Source: Cupriavidus malaysiensis (lineage in GTDB: Bacteria; Pseudomonadota; Gammaproteobacteria; Burkholderiales; Burkholderiaceae). From it: a stretch of 64,000 nt of DNA. How positions within the stretch are numbered: the stretch's first letter is position 1; every line of letters starts with the position of its first letter. Shown here piece by piece: positions 26,387 through 35,050 of this stretch. Location of the stretch: NCBI RefSeq assembly GCF_001854325.1, contig NZ_CP017754.1, forward strand, positions 3,720,001-3,784,000, written 5' to 3'. The notes under the pieces were generated by a model, which did not search any database, was not told the origin of the DNA, and saw nothing but the letters and a program-made list of their open reading frames with translations. The translations under genes and the position numbers were made by a program.

Positions 26387-27955
26387 ATGCCACGCCCGGA
26401 AAGCCCCCCTTTTGCTCCGGCCTTCTCGAACGCAGAATCGGAGGGGAGGAAAACGGCCACGTGCATTGGACTGCTCGTCGCGCTGAGCATTGTCGGAGTG
26501 ACTTATCTACGCTTCGCGCCCTGGGTGCCGTCCGCCTTCTATGGTGACGACCTTTACAACCTGCTCGCAACCCGCCCCGAAGGGGATTTTGTGCACAGTT
26601 GGGAGCAAGCATTGGTCGGCGTCTTTTATGAGAAGTACCGACCGGTATTCGTCACTATCTGGTTTGCACTGACCAGAATTTCCCATGAAGATCTTCGCGC
26701 ATTTCTGATTTTCAATGGGTTAGTTCACACCCTGAACGCAACGATCTTCTATTTTCTGGCGCTCGCCCTGTCGAGGAACAACAGGATGACAAGCATCGCC
26801 CTGACGCTTGTCTTCGCCAGTTCTCGCTTTGCCTTGTACCAAGTGACTCAAGGCACCGGTCCGGTCGAATCCGTAGCGCTCACCTTCTTCCTGCTCATGC
26901 TACTGGCAATCAGCCAGGCGCTGCAACAGCCGGAGCGCGGCCGTTGGCAATGGCTCGCACTGAGTGCGCTGATTCTCGCCCTGCACACCCACGAACGCTA
27001 TCTTGCGGTATCCCCTTGGCTGGCGATCGTACTCTTCGTCCTTGCTCTGAAGCGGCCTGGCCGGCAAGCGGCGGCATTCATTCCAGCACTATTGAGTCTA
27101 CTGACTCCTGTCGCCAATTTCCTTGTCAAAACCTGCCTGCTAGGTAGTTCATTCTTTGTGGGCACCGGTTCGACCCACCTCGCGCCGGATGTCCGGTCCA
27201 GTCTCGACCGCTTCCTGCAGGCGCTCCTTTCCGTCTGCGGGATCAACCATGGTCCTGACTTTCTGGCTGGTCATGATGTCCTCTCTGGACTCGCTTCCGG
27301 CAACCCTATGGACGGCGCCGTCCTGGCGGCCGCGGCGGTAGTGCTCGGCCTCTGGATATGGCTCATGATGCGAGCCGTATCTGCAATGAAGGCAAGCGGG
27401 TCGGGGCGTATATATATCCCATTGTTCTTTCTCGGCCTGCTTCTTCTTATTCTGTTGCCGCCGGCCTTGACCATCCGAATGGAACAGCGATGGATATATG
27501 CACCGTTCTGCCTTTTCCTTCTCTGCTTTGCCTGGGCTTGCGGGGCGACCAACTCACGAAAATGGCTGCCAACGCTGGCATGTGTCCTCGCCTGCCTGTC
27601 TCTATTTGGAATCGACACCTATCTATCGAGATACTTTGAGAATATCTACATGATGAGTGCTTCGGCCGCAGCAACTCTGGCCAAGCGCGACATCATCGAT
27701 ACCAAGGCCGCTCCCCAAGGAGCACCTTTGCTCCTGATGGCTTCACGGGATCATTGCCAATGGACTTTCATCGACGGGCGTTTCTTCGAGCTTTATGAAG
27801 GCAGCCCTCGCAAAATCCATTGCGAACAGGACCCGCAAGCCTTCGCGAGGCTGCTAGCTATCCATTCTTCCGCATACGCATTTACCTATATGCCAGACGT
27901 AGGCTTCAAGCCTGAGCAGAGGCAGACGGAAAAAGCCACCCGAGGTCACTCATGA
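26387..27955 (+). CDS. Large polytopic membrane protein, GT-C glycosyltransferase-like
   Basis: Protein of 522 residues with about ten to twelve hydrophobic helices. An acidic pair in the first periplasmic loop (AFYGDDLYNLLA) is the hallmark position of GT-C enzymes that use polyprenyl-phosphate sugars. A short soluble tail follows. Family membership is inferred from topology and this motif; a Wzy-type polymerase is an alternative. ATG 26387 is preferred because AGGA precedes it; ATG 26354 has no such site. Codon use is much less GC-rich than in the flanks. The stop overlaps the transketolase start by four bases. Confidence 0.6.
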   Translation: MPRPESPPFAPAFSNAESEGRKTATCIGLLVALSIVGVTYLRFAPWVPSAFYGDDLYNLLATRPEGDFVHSWEQALVGVFYEKYRPVFVTIWFALTRISHEDLRAFLIFNGLVHTLNATIFYFLALALSRNNRMTSIALTLVFASSRFALYQVTQGTGPVESVALTFFLLMLLAISQALQQPERGRWQWLALSALILALHTHERYLAVSPWLAIVLFVLALKRPGRQAAAFIPALLSLLTPVANFLVKTCLLGSSFFVGTGSTHLAPDVRSSLDRFLQALLSVCGINHGPDFLAGHDVLSGLASGNPMDGAVLAAAAVVLGLWIWLMMRAVSAMKASGSGRIYIPLFFLGLLLLILLPPALTIRMEQRWIYAPFCLFLLCFAWACGATNSRKWLPTLACVLACLSLFGIDTYLSRYFENIYMMSASAAATLAKRDIIDTKAAPQGAPLLLMASRDHCQWTFIDGRFFELYEGSPRKIHCEQDPQAFARLLAIHSSAYAFTYMPDVGFKPEQRQTEKATRGHS

Positions 27956-28737
27956 TTCAAGACAAGAAACTGGATCCCCAACTCCTGCTGGAGATCCGCC
28001 GGCGTCTCGTTCGTATGCACTATGAGAGCGGTGTGGGTCACGCTGGCGGGAACCTGTCTGCCATCGACGCGCTGGCTCTTCTGTTCAAGGAATACATCGG
28101 CAAGGACGATCATTTCGTTCTTTCGAAAGGCCATTCCGCGGGCGCACTCTATGTTGCCCTGTGGAGTGCAGGCAAGTTGCCGGAAGAGGCGCTGAGCACC
28201 TTTCATAAGGACGACACGCTACTGGCAGGCCACCCCCCTGCCAAAGGCATTAAGGACATCATGTTCGCTACCGGCAGCCTGGGTCATGGCCTGTCGCTCG
28301 CGACCGGCACGGCGCTGGCACTGCGGCTGGGCAATAAGGAAGGGCGGGTCTTTTGCCTGACCTCGGATGGCGAATGGCAGGAAGGCTCCACCTGGGAAGC
28401 CCTGATCTTCACCCACCACCAGCAATTGACGAACCTGACAGTTCTCATCGACCACAATCAGTTGCAGGGATTCGGCACTACCACGCATGTGGCGTCGATG
28501 GCGCCGCTGTGGGAAAAGCTGCGTGGCTTCGATATCGAACTGGACGTGGTGCCCGGCCACAACCTTGACCAGATGCGCAAGGCGTTGGACAAACGACCTG
28601 GCCGGCCACATTTCATATTTCTGGAAACCACCAAGGGAAAGGGTGTTTCCTTCATGGAGGATCGCATGGAGTGGCATTACCTTCCCCTCACTGAAGACAA
28701 CTACAAGAAAGCGATCGAGGAACTTACCAAGCCATGA
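27952..28737 (+). CDS. Transketolase, N-terminal (ThDP-binding) subunit
   Basis: Protein of 261 residues matching only the first, pyrimidine-diphosphate-binding domain of transketolase. Motifs are GVGHAGGNLSAIDALALLF, HFVLSKGHSAGALYVALW, TGSLGHGLSLATG and the ThDP/Mg motif SDGEWQEGSTWEA with the downstream Asn in IDHNQLQGFG. Split transketolases pair with a separate C-terminal protein, here the next gene, overlapping by four bases. Together they would move two-carbon ketol units between sugar phosphates. Location inside a polysaccharide locus points to a specialised role in sugar precursor supply (inference). Confidence 0.93.
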   Translation: MIQDKKLDPQLLLEIRRRLVRMHYESGVGHAGGNLSAIDALALLFKEYIGKDDHFVLSKGHSAGALYVALWSAGKLPEEALSTFHKDDTLLAGHPPAKGIKDIMFATGSLGHGLSLATGTALALRLGNKEGRVFCLTSDGEWQEGSTWEALIFTHHQQLTNLTVLIDHNQLQGFGTTTHVASMAPLWEKLRGFDIELDVVPGHNLDQMRKALDKRPGRPHFIFLETTKGKGVSFMEDRMEWHYLPLTEDNYKKAIEELTKP

Positions 28738-29645
28738 GAAAGCAACTATGCGACGCCCTGGTTGCCAGGGCAGCAGCCGAAGACTCGAACATGGTCTTTC
28801 TGACCGGCGACCTCGGCTTCATGGCCCTGGAGCCCTTGCAAACAGTAATGGGCGAGCGCTTCATCAATGCCGGAGTTGCCGAGCAGAATATGATCTCGGT
28901 GGCCGCAGCGCTGGCGCGCCAGGGCCTGGATGCATGGGCCTACAGCATCGCCCCGTTCTGCTATGCCCGCCCCTTCGAACAGATCCGGAACGACATCTGC
29001 TTCCACAATTTGCCGGTGCGGCTGATCGGTAATGGCGGTGGCTACGGCTACGGCGTGATGGGCCCCACTCACCATGCCATCGAGGATTACGGCATCCTGC
29101 TGACCCTCCCCAATATGATGGCATTCACGCCGGTGTTCGATGAAGATATCCCGGCTGTGGTAGCGCGCGCCGGTGGCTCATCTCTATCCGCCTATCTGCG
29201 CCTTGGCCGCGGCGAAGCACCCAAGGGCTACACGGCACCACCGTATGCGCCCTGGCGCCAGCTCGTAGCCGGGGTGGGCACGCCGGTGGTAGCGGTAGGT
29301 CCCCTTGCGGGCACTTATATCGAGGCGCTTGCCGCGCAGCCCGAGAACGTGCGCCCGGCCCTGTGGGCCGTCAGCGAACTGCCGCTCAGCCAGAATCCTG
29401 TCCCCAGGGAGCTGATGGACCAGATTGAGCGCACCGGCACGCTCTGCGTTGCCGAGGAGCACGTCGCCCGAGGAAGCCTTGCGTCCGAGCTTGCCTTGTA
29501 CCTGATGAAAGAAGGCGTCGCCGCGCGCGTGACGCATCTCTGCGCCAAGTCTCATCACTATGCGCGTTACGGTTCGCAAACCTATCTGCGCAAGGCCTCT
29601 GGACTCGATACAAGCCACCTGCTTTCGGCTTTGAATCTCGCCTGA
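28734..29645 (+). CDS. Transketolase, C-terminal subunit
   Basis: Protein of 303 residues covering the pyrimidine-binding and C-terminal domains of transketolase. MVFLTGDLGFM and ERFINAGVAEQNMISVAAALARQG include the catalytic Glu of the AEQN motif, and FCYARPFEQIRNDICFHNLP is typical. It overlaps the N-terminal subunit gene by four bases, so a stoichiometric complex is expected. The later part (ALWAVSELPLSQNP, then CVAEEHVARGSLAS) matches the C-terminal transketolase fold. Substrates are unknown; sedoheptulose-7-phosphate formation would feed the heptose pathway at 43-46 kb. Confidence 0.92.
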   Translation: MRKQLCDALVARAAAEDSNMVFLTGDLGFMALEPLQTVMGERFINAGVAEQNMISVAAALARQGLDAWAYSIAPFCYARPFEQIRNDICFHNLPVRLIGNGGGYGYGVMGPTHHAIEDYGILLTLPNMMAFTPVFDEDIPAVVARAGGSSLSAYLRLGRGEAPKGYTAPPYAPWRQLVAGVGTPVVAVGPLAGTYIEALAAQPENVRPALWAVSELPLSQNPVPRELMDQIERTGTLCVAEEHVARGSLASELALYLMKEGVAARVTHLCAKSHHYARYGSQTYLRKASGLDTSHLLSALNLA

Positions 29646-29666
29646 CTGCGAAAGACATAGATACCA

Positions 29667-31622
29667 ATGCTTGATCTGAGCTCGGAAATCCGCGCGCTGC
29701 GTGGCCCCATTGTCATCACCGGCGCAGCAGGATTTGTCGGTGCGAATCTCTTCAGGAAGATTTTCGCAATACGCCGCGATGTCTATGCCGTGGTTCGCGG
29801 CGGGAACTTCTGGCGACTGTCGGATATACCCGACAGCAACTTGCTGCGCACCGATGTCAACGACCCGGCGGCCGTCAAGCACCTGATCGATACGATTGCG
29901 CCGCAAACCGTCATGGACTGCGTAGCGTATGGAGCCTACTCGTTCGAGCAGGATCCCAATCTAATCTATCAGACGAATTTCAACTCCATTGTGAGCCTGG
30001 TAAGCCAGTTGGCCAGGCAGGGAATTTCCGCGTTCGTGCATGCGGGAAGCTCTTCGGAATACGGAAACAATAGCGCAGCCCCCCGCGAAGATGCCGTAAC
30101 GGAACCCAACAGCCACTATGCGGTCTCCAAGGCCGCAGTCGCAGAGTATCTGCGGTATATGGGCAAGCAGCAGAACTTCCCCTGCGTGAACCTGCGCCTG
30201 TATTCTGTCTACGGACCGCTCGAAGACGGCTCGCGCCTGATTCCCAATCTGCTGCGCAAGGCACTGTCGGGCGACCTTCCCCCTTTCGTCGCTCCGGAAA
30301 CTTCTCGGGACTTCATCCACGTCGACGATGTGTGCGCGGCATTCATCAGCGCCGCCATCCGCATGAACCCGTCGCTGTATGGCGAGAGCTTCAACATCGG
30401 CTCGGGAAAGAAGACGACTATTCGTGAGTTGGCGACGCTGACGCGCGAATTGTTCAAGGTAGAGCAAGAACCCGAATTCGGCTCGATGGAGGGCCGTGCG
30501 TGGGACCTCGCCGATTGGTATGCAAATGCCGAAAAGGCCGCGCTCCAGCTCGGGTGGAAGGCCAGCATCGCGCTCGACGACGGCCTGCAGGCAACCGCCC
30601 GGTGGGTGCAGACACTCAGCCCGGCAGACCTTGCCGAGCGCTCGAAGCTATCCGTACGCAACCGTAGGCGCAGCGTGACCGCCATCATTGCCTGCTATAA
30701 GGATGAGCCGGCGATCCCAATCATGTATCGCCGGCTCACGGATACCTTCCAGAAGCTGGAGATCGACTACGAGATCATCTTTGTCAATGACTGCAGCCCC
30801 GACAACTCCGAAGAGGTGATTCGCGACATCTCGAAGAGCGACCCTCGCGTCATTGGCATTTCGCATTCTAGGAATTTCGGCTCGCAGATGGCCTTCCGTA
30901 GCGGCATGGAACTGGCGTCCAAGGATGCCGTGGTCCTGCTCGACGGCGATCTGCAGGACCCGCCCGAACTCATCGAGGCGTTCTATGCCCAGTGGGAGAA
31001 GGGTTTTGACGTTGTGTACGGCCGGCGCATCCAGCGCGAGATGCCATGGCATTGGGGCCTGCTGTATAAGGCCTTCTACCGTGTCTTTGCGGCGTTCAGC
31101 TACGTGAAGATCCCCCTCGATGCAGGCGACTTCTCACTGATCGACCGCAAGGTCGTGCACTGGTTGCTGGCCTGTGAGGAGCGGGATCTCTTCATGCGCG
31201 GGCTGCGCGCCTATGTCGGATTCCGTCAGACCGGCGTCGACTATGTCCGCCCCGAGCGCATGTTCGGGCATACCACCAATTCTTTTACCAAGAATATCGA
31301 CTGGGCCAAGAAGGGGATCTTTTCGTTCAGTAACGTTCCACTCACCATGCTGACCACGGCGGGCCTGCTGTTGCTGACGCTGTCGATTCTTGCAGCTTTT
31401 ATCATCGGCGTACTTCGCATCGCTTTCCCAGATATCGCACCACGTGGCGTCACAACCATGCTGATCGCCATACTTATGTTCGGATCCCTGAACCTGTTCG
31501 GAATCGGCCTAGTGGGCGAATATATTGGAAAAATCATGCTCGAGGTCAAGGGCAGGCCACGACTCATACGCGCTGCGCTGATCCGCAACGGGAAGGTTTC
31601 AGAGCAGACGGCAAGACCATGA
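29667..31622 (+). CDS. Fusion of NAD-dependent sugar epimerase and GtrB-like GT2 transferase
   Basis: Two enzymes in one chain of 651 residues. Residues 1 to about 325 are an extended SDR: NAD loop ITGAAGFVGANLF at 17-29, active-site SSSEYG, then YAVSK with catalytic Tyr near 151, and RDFIHVDDVCAAF. From about 335 it is a DPM1/GtrB-like GT2: TAIIACYKDE, LLDGDLQDPPELIEAF with the metal-binding DxD near 425, then GHTTNSFTKNIDWAKKGIFS and two membrane helices (about 550-580 and 590-620). The C-terminal part would make a polyprenyl-phosphate sugar, perhaps using the product of the N-terminal part. No internal stop is seen, so the fusion looks genuine. Confidence 0.9.
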   Translation: MLDLSSEIRALRGPIVITGAAGFVGANLFRKIFAIRRDVYAVVRGGNFWRLSDIPDSNLLRTDVNDPAAVKHLIDTIAPQTVMDCVAYGAYSFEQDPNLIYQTNFNSIVSLVSQLARQGISAFVHAGSSSEYGNNSAAPREDAVTEPNSHYAVSKAAVAEYLRYMGKQQNFPCVNLRLYSVYGPLEDGSRLIPNLLRKALSGDLPPFVAPETSRDFIHVDDVCAAFISAAIRMNPSLYGESFNIGSGKKTTIRELATLTRELFKVEQEPEFGSMEGRAWDLADWYANAEKAALQLGWKASIALDDGLQATARWVQTLSPADLAERSKLSVRNRRRSVTAIIACYKDEPAIPIMYRRLTDTFQKLEIDYEIIFVNDCSPDNSEEVIRDISKSDPRVIGISHSRNFGSQMAFRSGMELASKDAVVLLDGDLQDPPELIEAFYAQWEKGFDVVYGRRIQREMPWHWGLLYKAFYRVFAAFSYVKIPLDAGDFSLIDRKVVHWLLACEERDLFMRGLRAYVGFRQTGVDYVRPERMFGHTTNSFTKNIDWAKKGIFSFSNVPLTMLTTAGLLLLTLSILAAFIIGVLRIAFPDIAPRGVTTMLIAILMFGSLNLFGIGLVGEYIGKIMLEVKGRPRLIRAALIRNGKVSEQTARP

Positions 31623-32632
31623 GGAAGCCGGCCCTTCCTGAGCTCGCGCCATCACGCCCATCCGAAACGTACACGCGCGGCGGTCGGTTCACCTTCCGCC
31701 CACAGATGACTCAAATGCAACTGGAAAACCGTCACGAGAGGCTTTGCCCAGTCTGTGGCAGTAGCCCCGAGGCCGCGAAGATCTACTTCGAGGAGCACAT
31801 CGACACCTCAAAGCTGAACGAGTTCAGCTTCGCCTCCCGCAAGGCGCCGGAGTACCTCTGCTACCAGATGGTTCAATGCCATCGGTGCGACCTCGTTTAT
31901 GTGGACCGCCCACCATCGCAGAGCGCACTCGCAGAGGTGTACCACGCGGCGGAGTACGACAGCAGCGAAGAGGCTGCTGATGCTGCCCGCGCTTATGCCG
32001 GCATTGTCAGCGGCCTCGCCAAGAAGCGCCCGCTCAAGGACGCGCTGGAAATTGGAACGGGTACCGGCGTCTTCCTGGATGTGCTCAAGTCGTTCGGATG
32101 TGAAAACGTGGCGGGCATCGAGCCCTCCTCTGCCGCTATCGCCGCTGCCCCCGACTATCGGCGCCCCTGGATCAGGGAAGGCATCTTCAGGGAGAGCGAC
32201 TACGCACCGGAATCGTTCGACTTGATCTGCTGTTTCATGACCCTCGAGCATGTCCGCGAACCAAAGGAGATTGCCAGTTCGGTGATGAACCTGCTTCGCC
32301 CCGGCGGCGCATTCGTCACTGTCACGCACGACTACCGCAGCCCGGTCAACAAGTTGATGGGCAAGCGTTCGCCGATCATCGACATCGAGCACATGCAACT
32401 CTTCTCCCAGCGCAGCATCGGGACACTGTTCGACTCGACAGGCTATGTCGACGTGACCGTCCGCCCCTTCGCCAACAGGTATGCCCTGCGATACTGGACG
32501 CGTCTTGCCCCACTAAGTCCCCGCCTCAAGAAGATGGCGAGCTCGCTACTGAGCACGCTCGGCATCGATGGACTGAAGCTTTCCGTCAATGTCGGCAATA
32601 CCGCCGCCATCGGTTTCAAACCGACCCGCTAA
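31619..32632 (+). CDS. SAM-dependent methyltransferase with N-terminal Cys cluster
   Basis: Protein of 337 residues. An N-terminal zinc-ribbon-like cluster (LCPVCGS about residue 42, VQCHRCDLVYVD about residue 93) precedes a class I methyltransferase domain with ALEIGTGTGVFLDVL near residue 140 and CFMTLEHVREP. This arrangement is known from sugar C-, O- or N-methyltransferases in deoxysugar and polysaccharide loci. The start overlaps the fusion gene by four bases (ATGA), though the first 25 residues are poorly conserved-looking, and the ATG at 31706 (MTQMQLENRHER) is possible. The substrate is unknown. Confidence 0.87.
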   Translation: MRKPALPELAPSRPSETYTRGGRFTFRPQMTQMQLENRHERLCPVCGSSPEAAKIYFEEHIDTSKLNEFSFASRKAPEYLCYQMVQCHRCDLVYVDRPPSQSALAEVYHAAEYDSSEEAADAARAYAGIVSGLAKKRPLKDALEIGTGTGVFLDVLKSFGCENVAGIEPSSAAIAAAPDYRRPWIREGIFRESDYAPESFDLICCFMTLEHVREPKEIASSVMNLLRPGGAFVTVTHDYRSPVNKLMGKRSPIIDIEHMQLFSQRSIGTLFDSTGYVDVTVRPFANRYALRYWTRLAPLSPRLKKMASSLLSTLGIDGLKLSVNVGNTAAIGFKPTR

Positions 32633-32633
32633 C

Positions 32634-33026
32634 GTGCCAGCGTTCCATTTCAACCGGCTCGGGCGGTTCCCGCGCTTTCTCGCGGTGGGCGCGCTGAACT
32701 CGCTATTCGGCTTCTGTGCCTACTCGGCGTGCATACTTCTTGGGCTCCCTCCCTGGGCCGCGCTCATCGCCGGCAACGTGGCGGGCATTGGCTTTAATTT
32801 CCTGACCACGGGCGGCCTGGTCTTTGCCGACCTTTCGCGCAAGCGCTTTCCCCGTTTCGTGCTGTCCTACCTCGCGCTTTACCTCCTGAATCTGGGACTC
32901 GCTCATGAGATCATCCCATTGGTCGGAGGACCGATCGCCTGCCAGGCATTGCTGACGCCCCCGCTGGCCTGCCTCTCATTCCTCTTGATGTCCCGGTTCG
33001 TTTTCAACAGGAGAACCGGCCCGTGA
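32634..33026 (+). CDS. GtrA-family polyprenyl-phosphate-sugar flippase
   Basis: Small membrane protein of 130 residues from GTG 32634, which follows the preceding stop at once. Four helices are visible, with the GtrA pattern FPRFLAVGALNSLFGFCAY, NVAGIGFNFLTTGGLVF and the terminal FLLMSRFVFNRR. GtrA proteins are thought to flip undecaprenyl-phosphate-linked monosaccharides. A GtrB-like domain (at 29667) and GT-C-like proteins flank it, which completes a Gtr-like module. An alternative start at 32589 would overlap the methyltransferase by 44 bases. Confidence 0.88.
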   Translation: MPAFHFNRLGRFPRFLAVGALNSLFGFCAYSACILLGLPPWAALIAGNVAGIGFNFLTTGGLVFADLSRKRFPRFVLSYLALYLLNLGLAHEIIPLVGGPIACQALLTPPLACLSFLLMSRFVFNRRTGP

Positions 33027-33078
33027 GGCGCCGGCCAGCCTTGCCGCTGGTAACTTGAACAGGCGGCCACCGGCGACG

Positions 33079-34968
33079 ATGACGCGCGGCAAGGCCACCC
33101 CGTACCAACGACACATCGACACGTGCGATATGCCGCAAGAAAGACGAGTTCTGCAACCCGCTGCGTTTGAAGCCATCTCGCTTGCGACGATATTCCTGGC
33201 CGTGCATGCCGTGGTGCTGGCCTGCATCTTCCCAGGCTTCTATGACCCATTCTGGCCGCACCACTCCGACTACTACATTGCCCAGGCACTTGCCTACAGC
33301 GAGGGCGGTGCCCTGCAGATCCTGACACAGCCCAGGCCACTAGCACTGCTGCTGTTTTCCCTGTTCGGGCGATTGGGCATCCACGGATCCGTCATCGCGT
33401 CATTTGGCGTCGTCGTGGCAAACTACATAGGCATCGCCATGATGATGCGCCGAGCATTCCAGCTCGAGATCAAGCTGCCATTCTTTGCCGCCGCATCGGC
33501 CTTCGCCTATCTGCTGGCGTCGCATCCGTACCAGTATGAATTCTCGACTTGGGATGTCTTTTCCCAGTTGTCATTTCTGTTCCTGCTGCTAGCAGCGAAC
33601 CTCAAGCTCCGCGGGCATGCCGACTGGCAGGTGTTCCTGCTGGCCCTGCTGGGTTTCCTCATCAAAGAAACCTATGCAGCATCGGCAGCAATGCTCGCGG
33701 CTGCCTGGCTGCTCTACCACATGAAGTCGAACGTGCGGGCAGCGCTCGCACCGCTCGCCATCGTGCTCTCGGCATTCCTACTTGCCTTCGTGATCAACCG
33801 GATCAACGGATCTCCCTTCACCGGAAGTGCGAACTTCGACGGCTCGCCCTATCAGATCATCCTGCGCCCGGCATCGATCCTCGCGCAGTGGGCACAGTAC
33901 TCCGTAGAGGGTATGTCGCTGATCAGCGCGGCCATCATCACACTAACCCTCTTGAGTATTTCGCTGGCCTTCGGCAGCACGAGCGCCATCGCCCTGACGG
34001 CATTGGCGATCGTTGCCGCCGGCGCCCTCGCGTGGCTGCCCAATTCCGTGCTGCCCAATCATCACCATGCCGCCTATTCGTGGAACGGCGCATATCTGCT
34101 TTACGCGCCAGTGCTGCTTCTGGCAGCAGTCTTCCAGCGCGGCACAACCGGATTCCGGCTTATCGTCGCGGCTATCTTTGCTCTTGCCATCGGCAGCCCT
34201 AGCGGATTCGCAGGCACGTACACCAGAGAGAAATGGATCGTTGACAACCAACTCCGACAGAAGCGCCTTGTGATAGAACTCCAACACCTGATCGCGGGTC
34301 TTCCTAGCGGACCATCTACCGTCGTCGTTTCCGGCCTGAACGGGCCTTTCAGCCCCTACGACCACTGGCAGGCCATCTTGTCCATGCACCCCCCCGCCGG
34401 TGTTCACTTCTATGTGCTGCGCTACCCGGAATGGCTGCCGTCCAACAGTCCATCCGTGTCGGCAATCGAGGGGATCAACGCCGAGCGCGGGATAGTGAGT
34501 TGGATCAATCCGGATCAACTGGAGCGCAATCGCCCAGACCAAGCATGGCTGTTCCGCTCGGATGGGAGCGTCGCCCGTGTCATGGATAAACAGAGCCCTC
34601 TTGCGGAGGTGTCGGAGTTTGGCATCAGTTCCGAGGACCTTGTGAAATACCCGGATCTCCTGGAGTTCACATCACCGCCACAAGTCGGTCACGCGGGGGA
34701 CGCTGCAGGATTCCGCTTTCTCAAATGCGGAACCACGTTTCTCTCCTACAATGCACCGGACCGTGCTGAATTCTGCCTGCGGCGCAGCGCTGAATTGATT
34801 CCTCGGAATCCCTACAGCCACTTTTACCTGGGCAAGGCGCTCGAAGCGCTCGGATGCCTGGACGAAGCGCGAGACGCGTATGCCGAGGCAGTCGCGAATG
34901 CCGGCACCTCGCCCAACCCGGCCTTCAACCAGGCCTTGGAGACTGTGCGACGAGACGACAGATCTTGA
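33079..34968 (+). CDS. Polytopic membrane protein with soluble TPR-like C-terminus, GT-C-like
   Basis: About 629 residues. The first part has roughly ten hydrophobic helices, with an acidic/His loop after the first (FYDPFWPHHSDYYIAQALAY) in the position of GT-C catalytic residues. From about residue 400 the chain is soluble, and near the end FCLRRSAELIPRNPYSHFYL, then GKALEALGCLDEARDAYAEA, reads as two tetratricopeptide-like helical pairs. A role as acceptor-specific glycosyltransferase using the sugar flipped by GtrA is inferred. Start is uncertain: ATG 33079 has AGGCGG upstream; TTG 33055 and ATG 33130 are alternatives. I do not recognise a named family. Confidence 0.6.
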   Translation: MTRGKATPYQRHIDTCDMPQERRVLQPAAFEAISLATIFLAVHAVVLACIFPGFYDPFWPHHSDYYIAQALAYSEGGALQILTQPRPLALLLFSLFGRLGIHGSVIASFGVVVANYIGIAMMMRRAFQLEIKLPFFAAASAFAYLLASHPYQYEFSTWDVFSQLSFLFLLLAANLKLRGHADWQVFLLALLGFLIKETYAASAAMLAAAWLLYHMKSNVRAALAPLAIVLSAFLLAFVINRINGSPFTGSANFDGSPYQIILRPASILAQWAQYSVEGMSLISAAIITLTLLSISLAFGSTSAIALTALAIVAAGALAWLPNSVLPNHHHAAYSWNGAYLLYAPVLLLAAVFQRGTTGFRLIVAAIFALAIGSPSGFAGTYTREKWIVDNQLRQKRLVIELQHLIAGLPSGPSTVVVSGLNGPFSPYDHWQAILSMHPPAGVHFYVLRYPEWLPSNSPSVSAIEGINAERGIVSWINPDQLERNRPDQAWLFRSDGSVARVMDKQSPLAEVSEFGISSEDLVKYPDLLEFTSPPQVGHAGDAAGFRFLKCGTTFLSYNAPDRAEFCLRRSAELIPRNPYSHFYLGKALEALGCLDEARDAYAEAVANAGTSPNPAFNQALETVRRDDRS

Positions 34969-35050
34969 GCGACGCATCGACGCGAATCAGCCGGCGTCAG
35001 GCTGGCGGAACGAAGGCGGCGCTTGTCCCCCTGCCGCAGTCGCAGAAACG

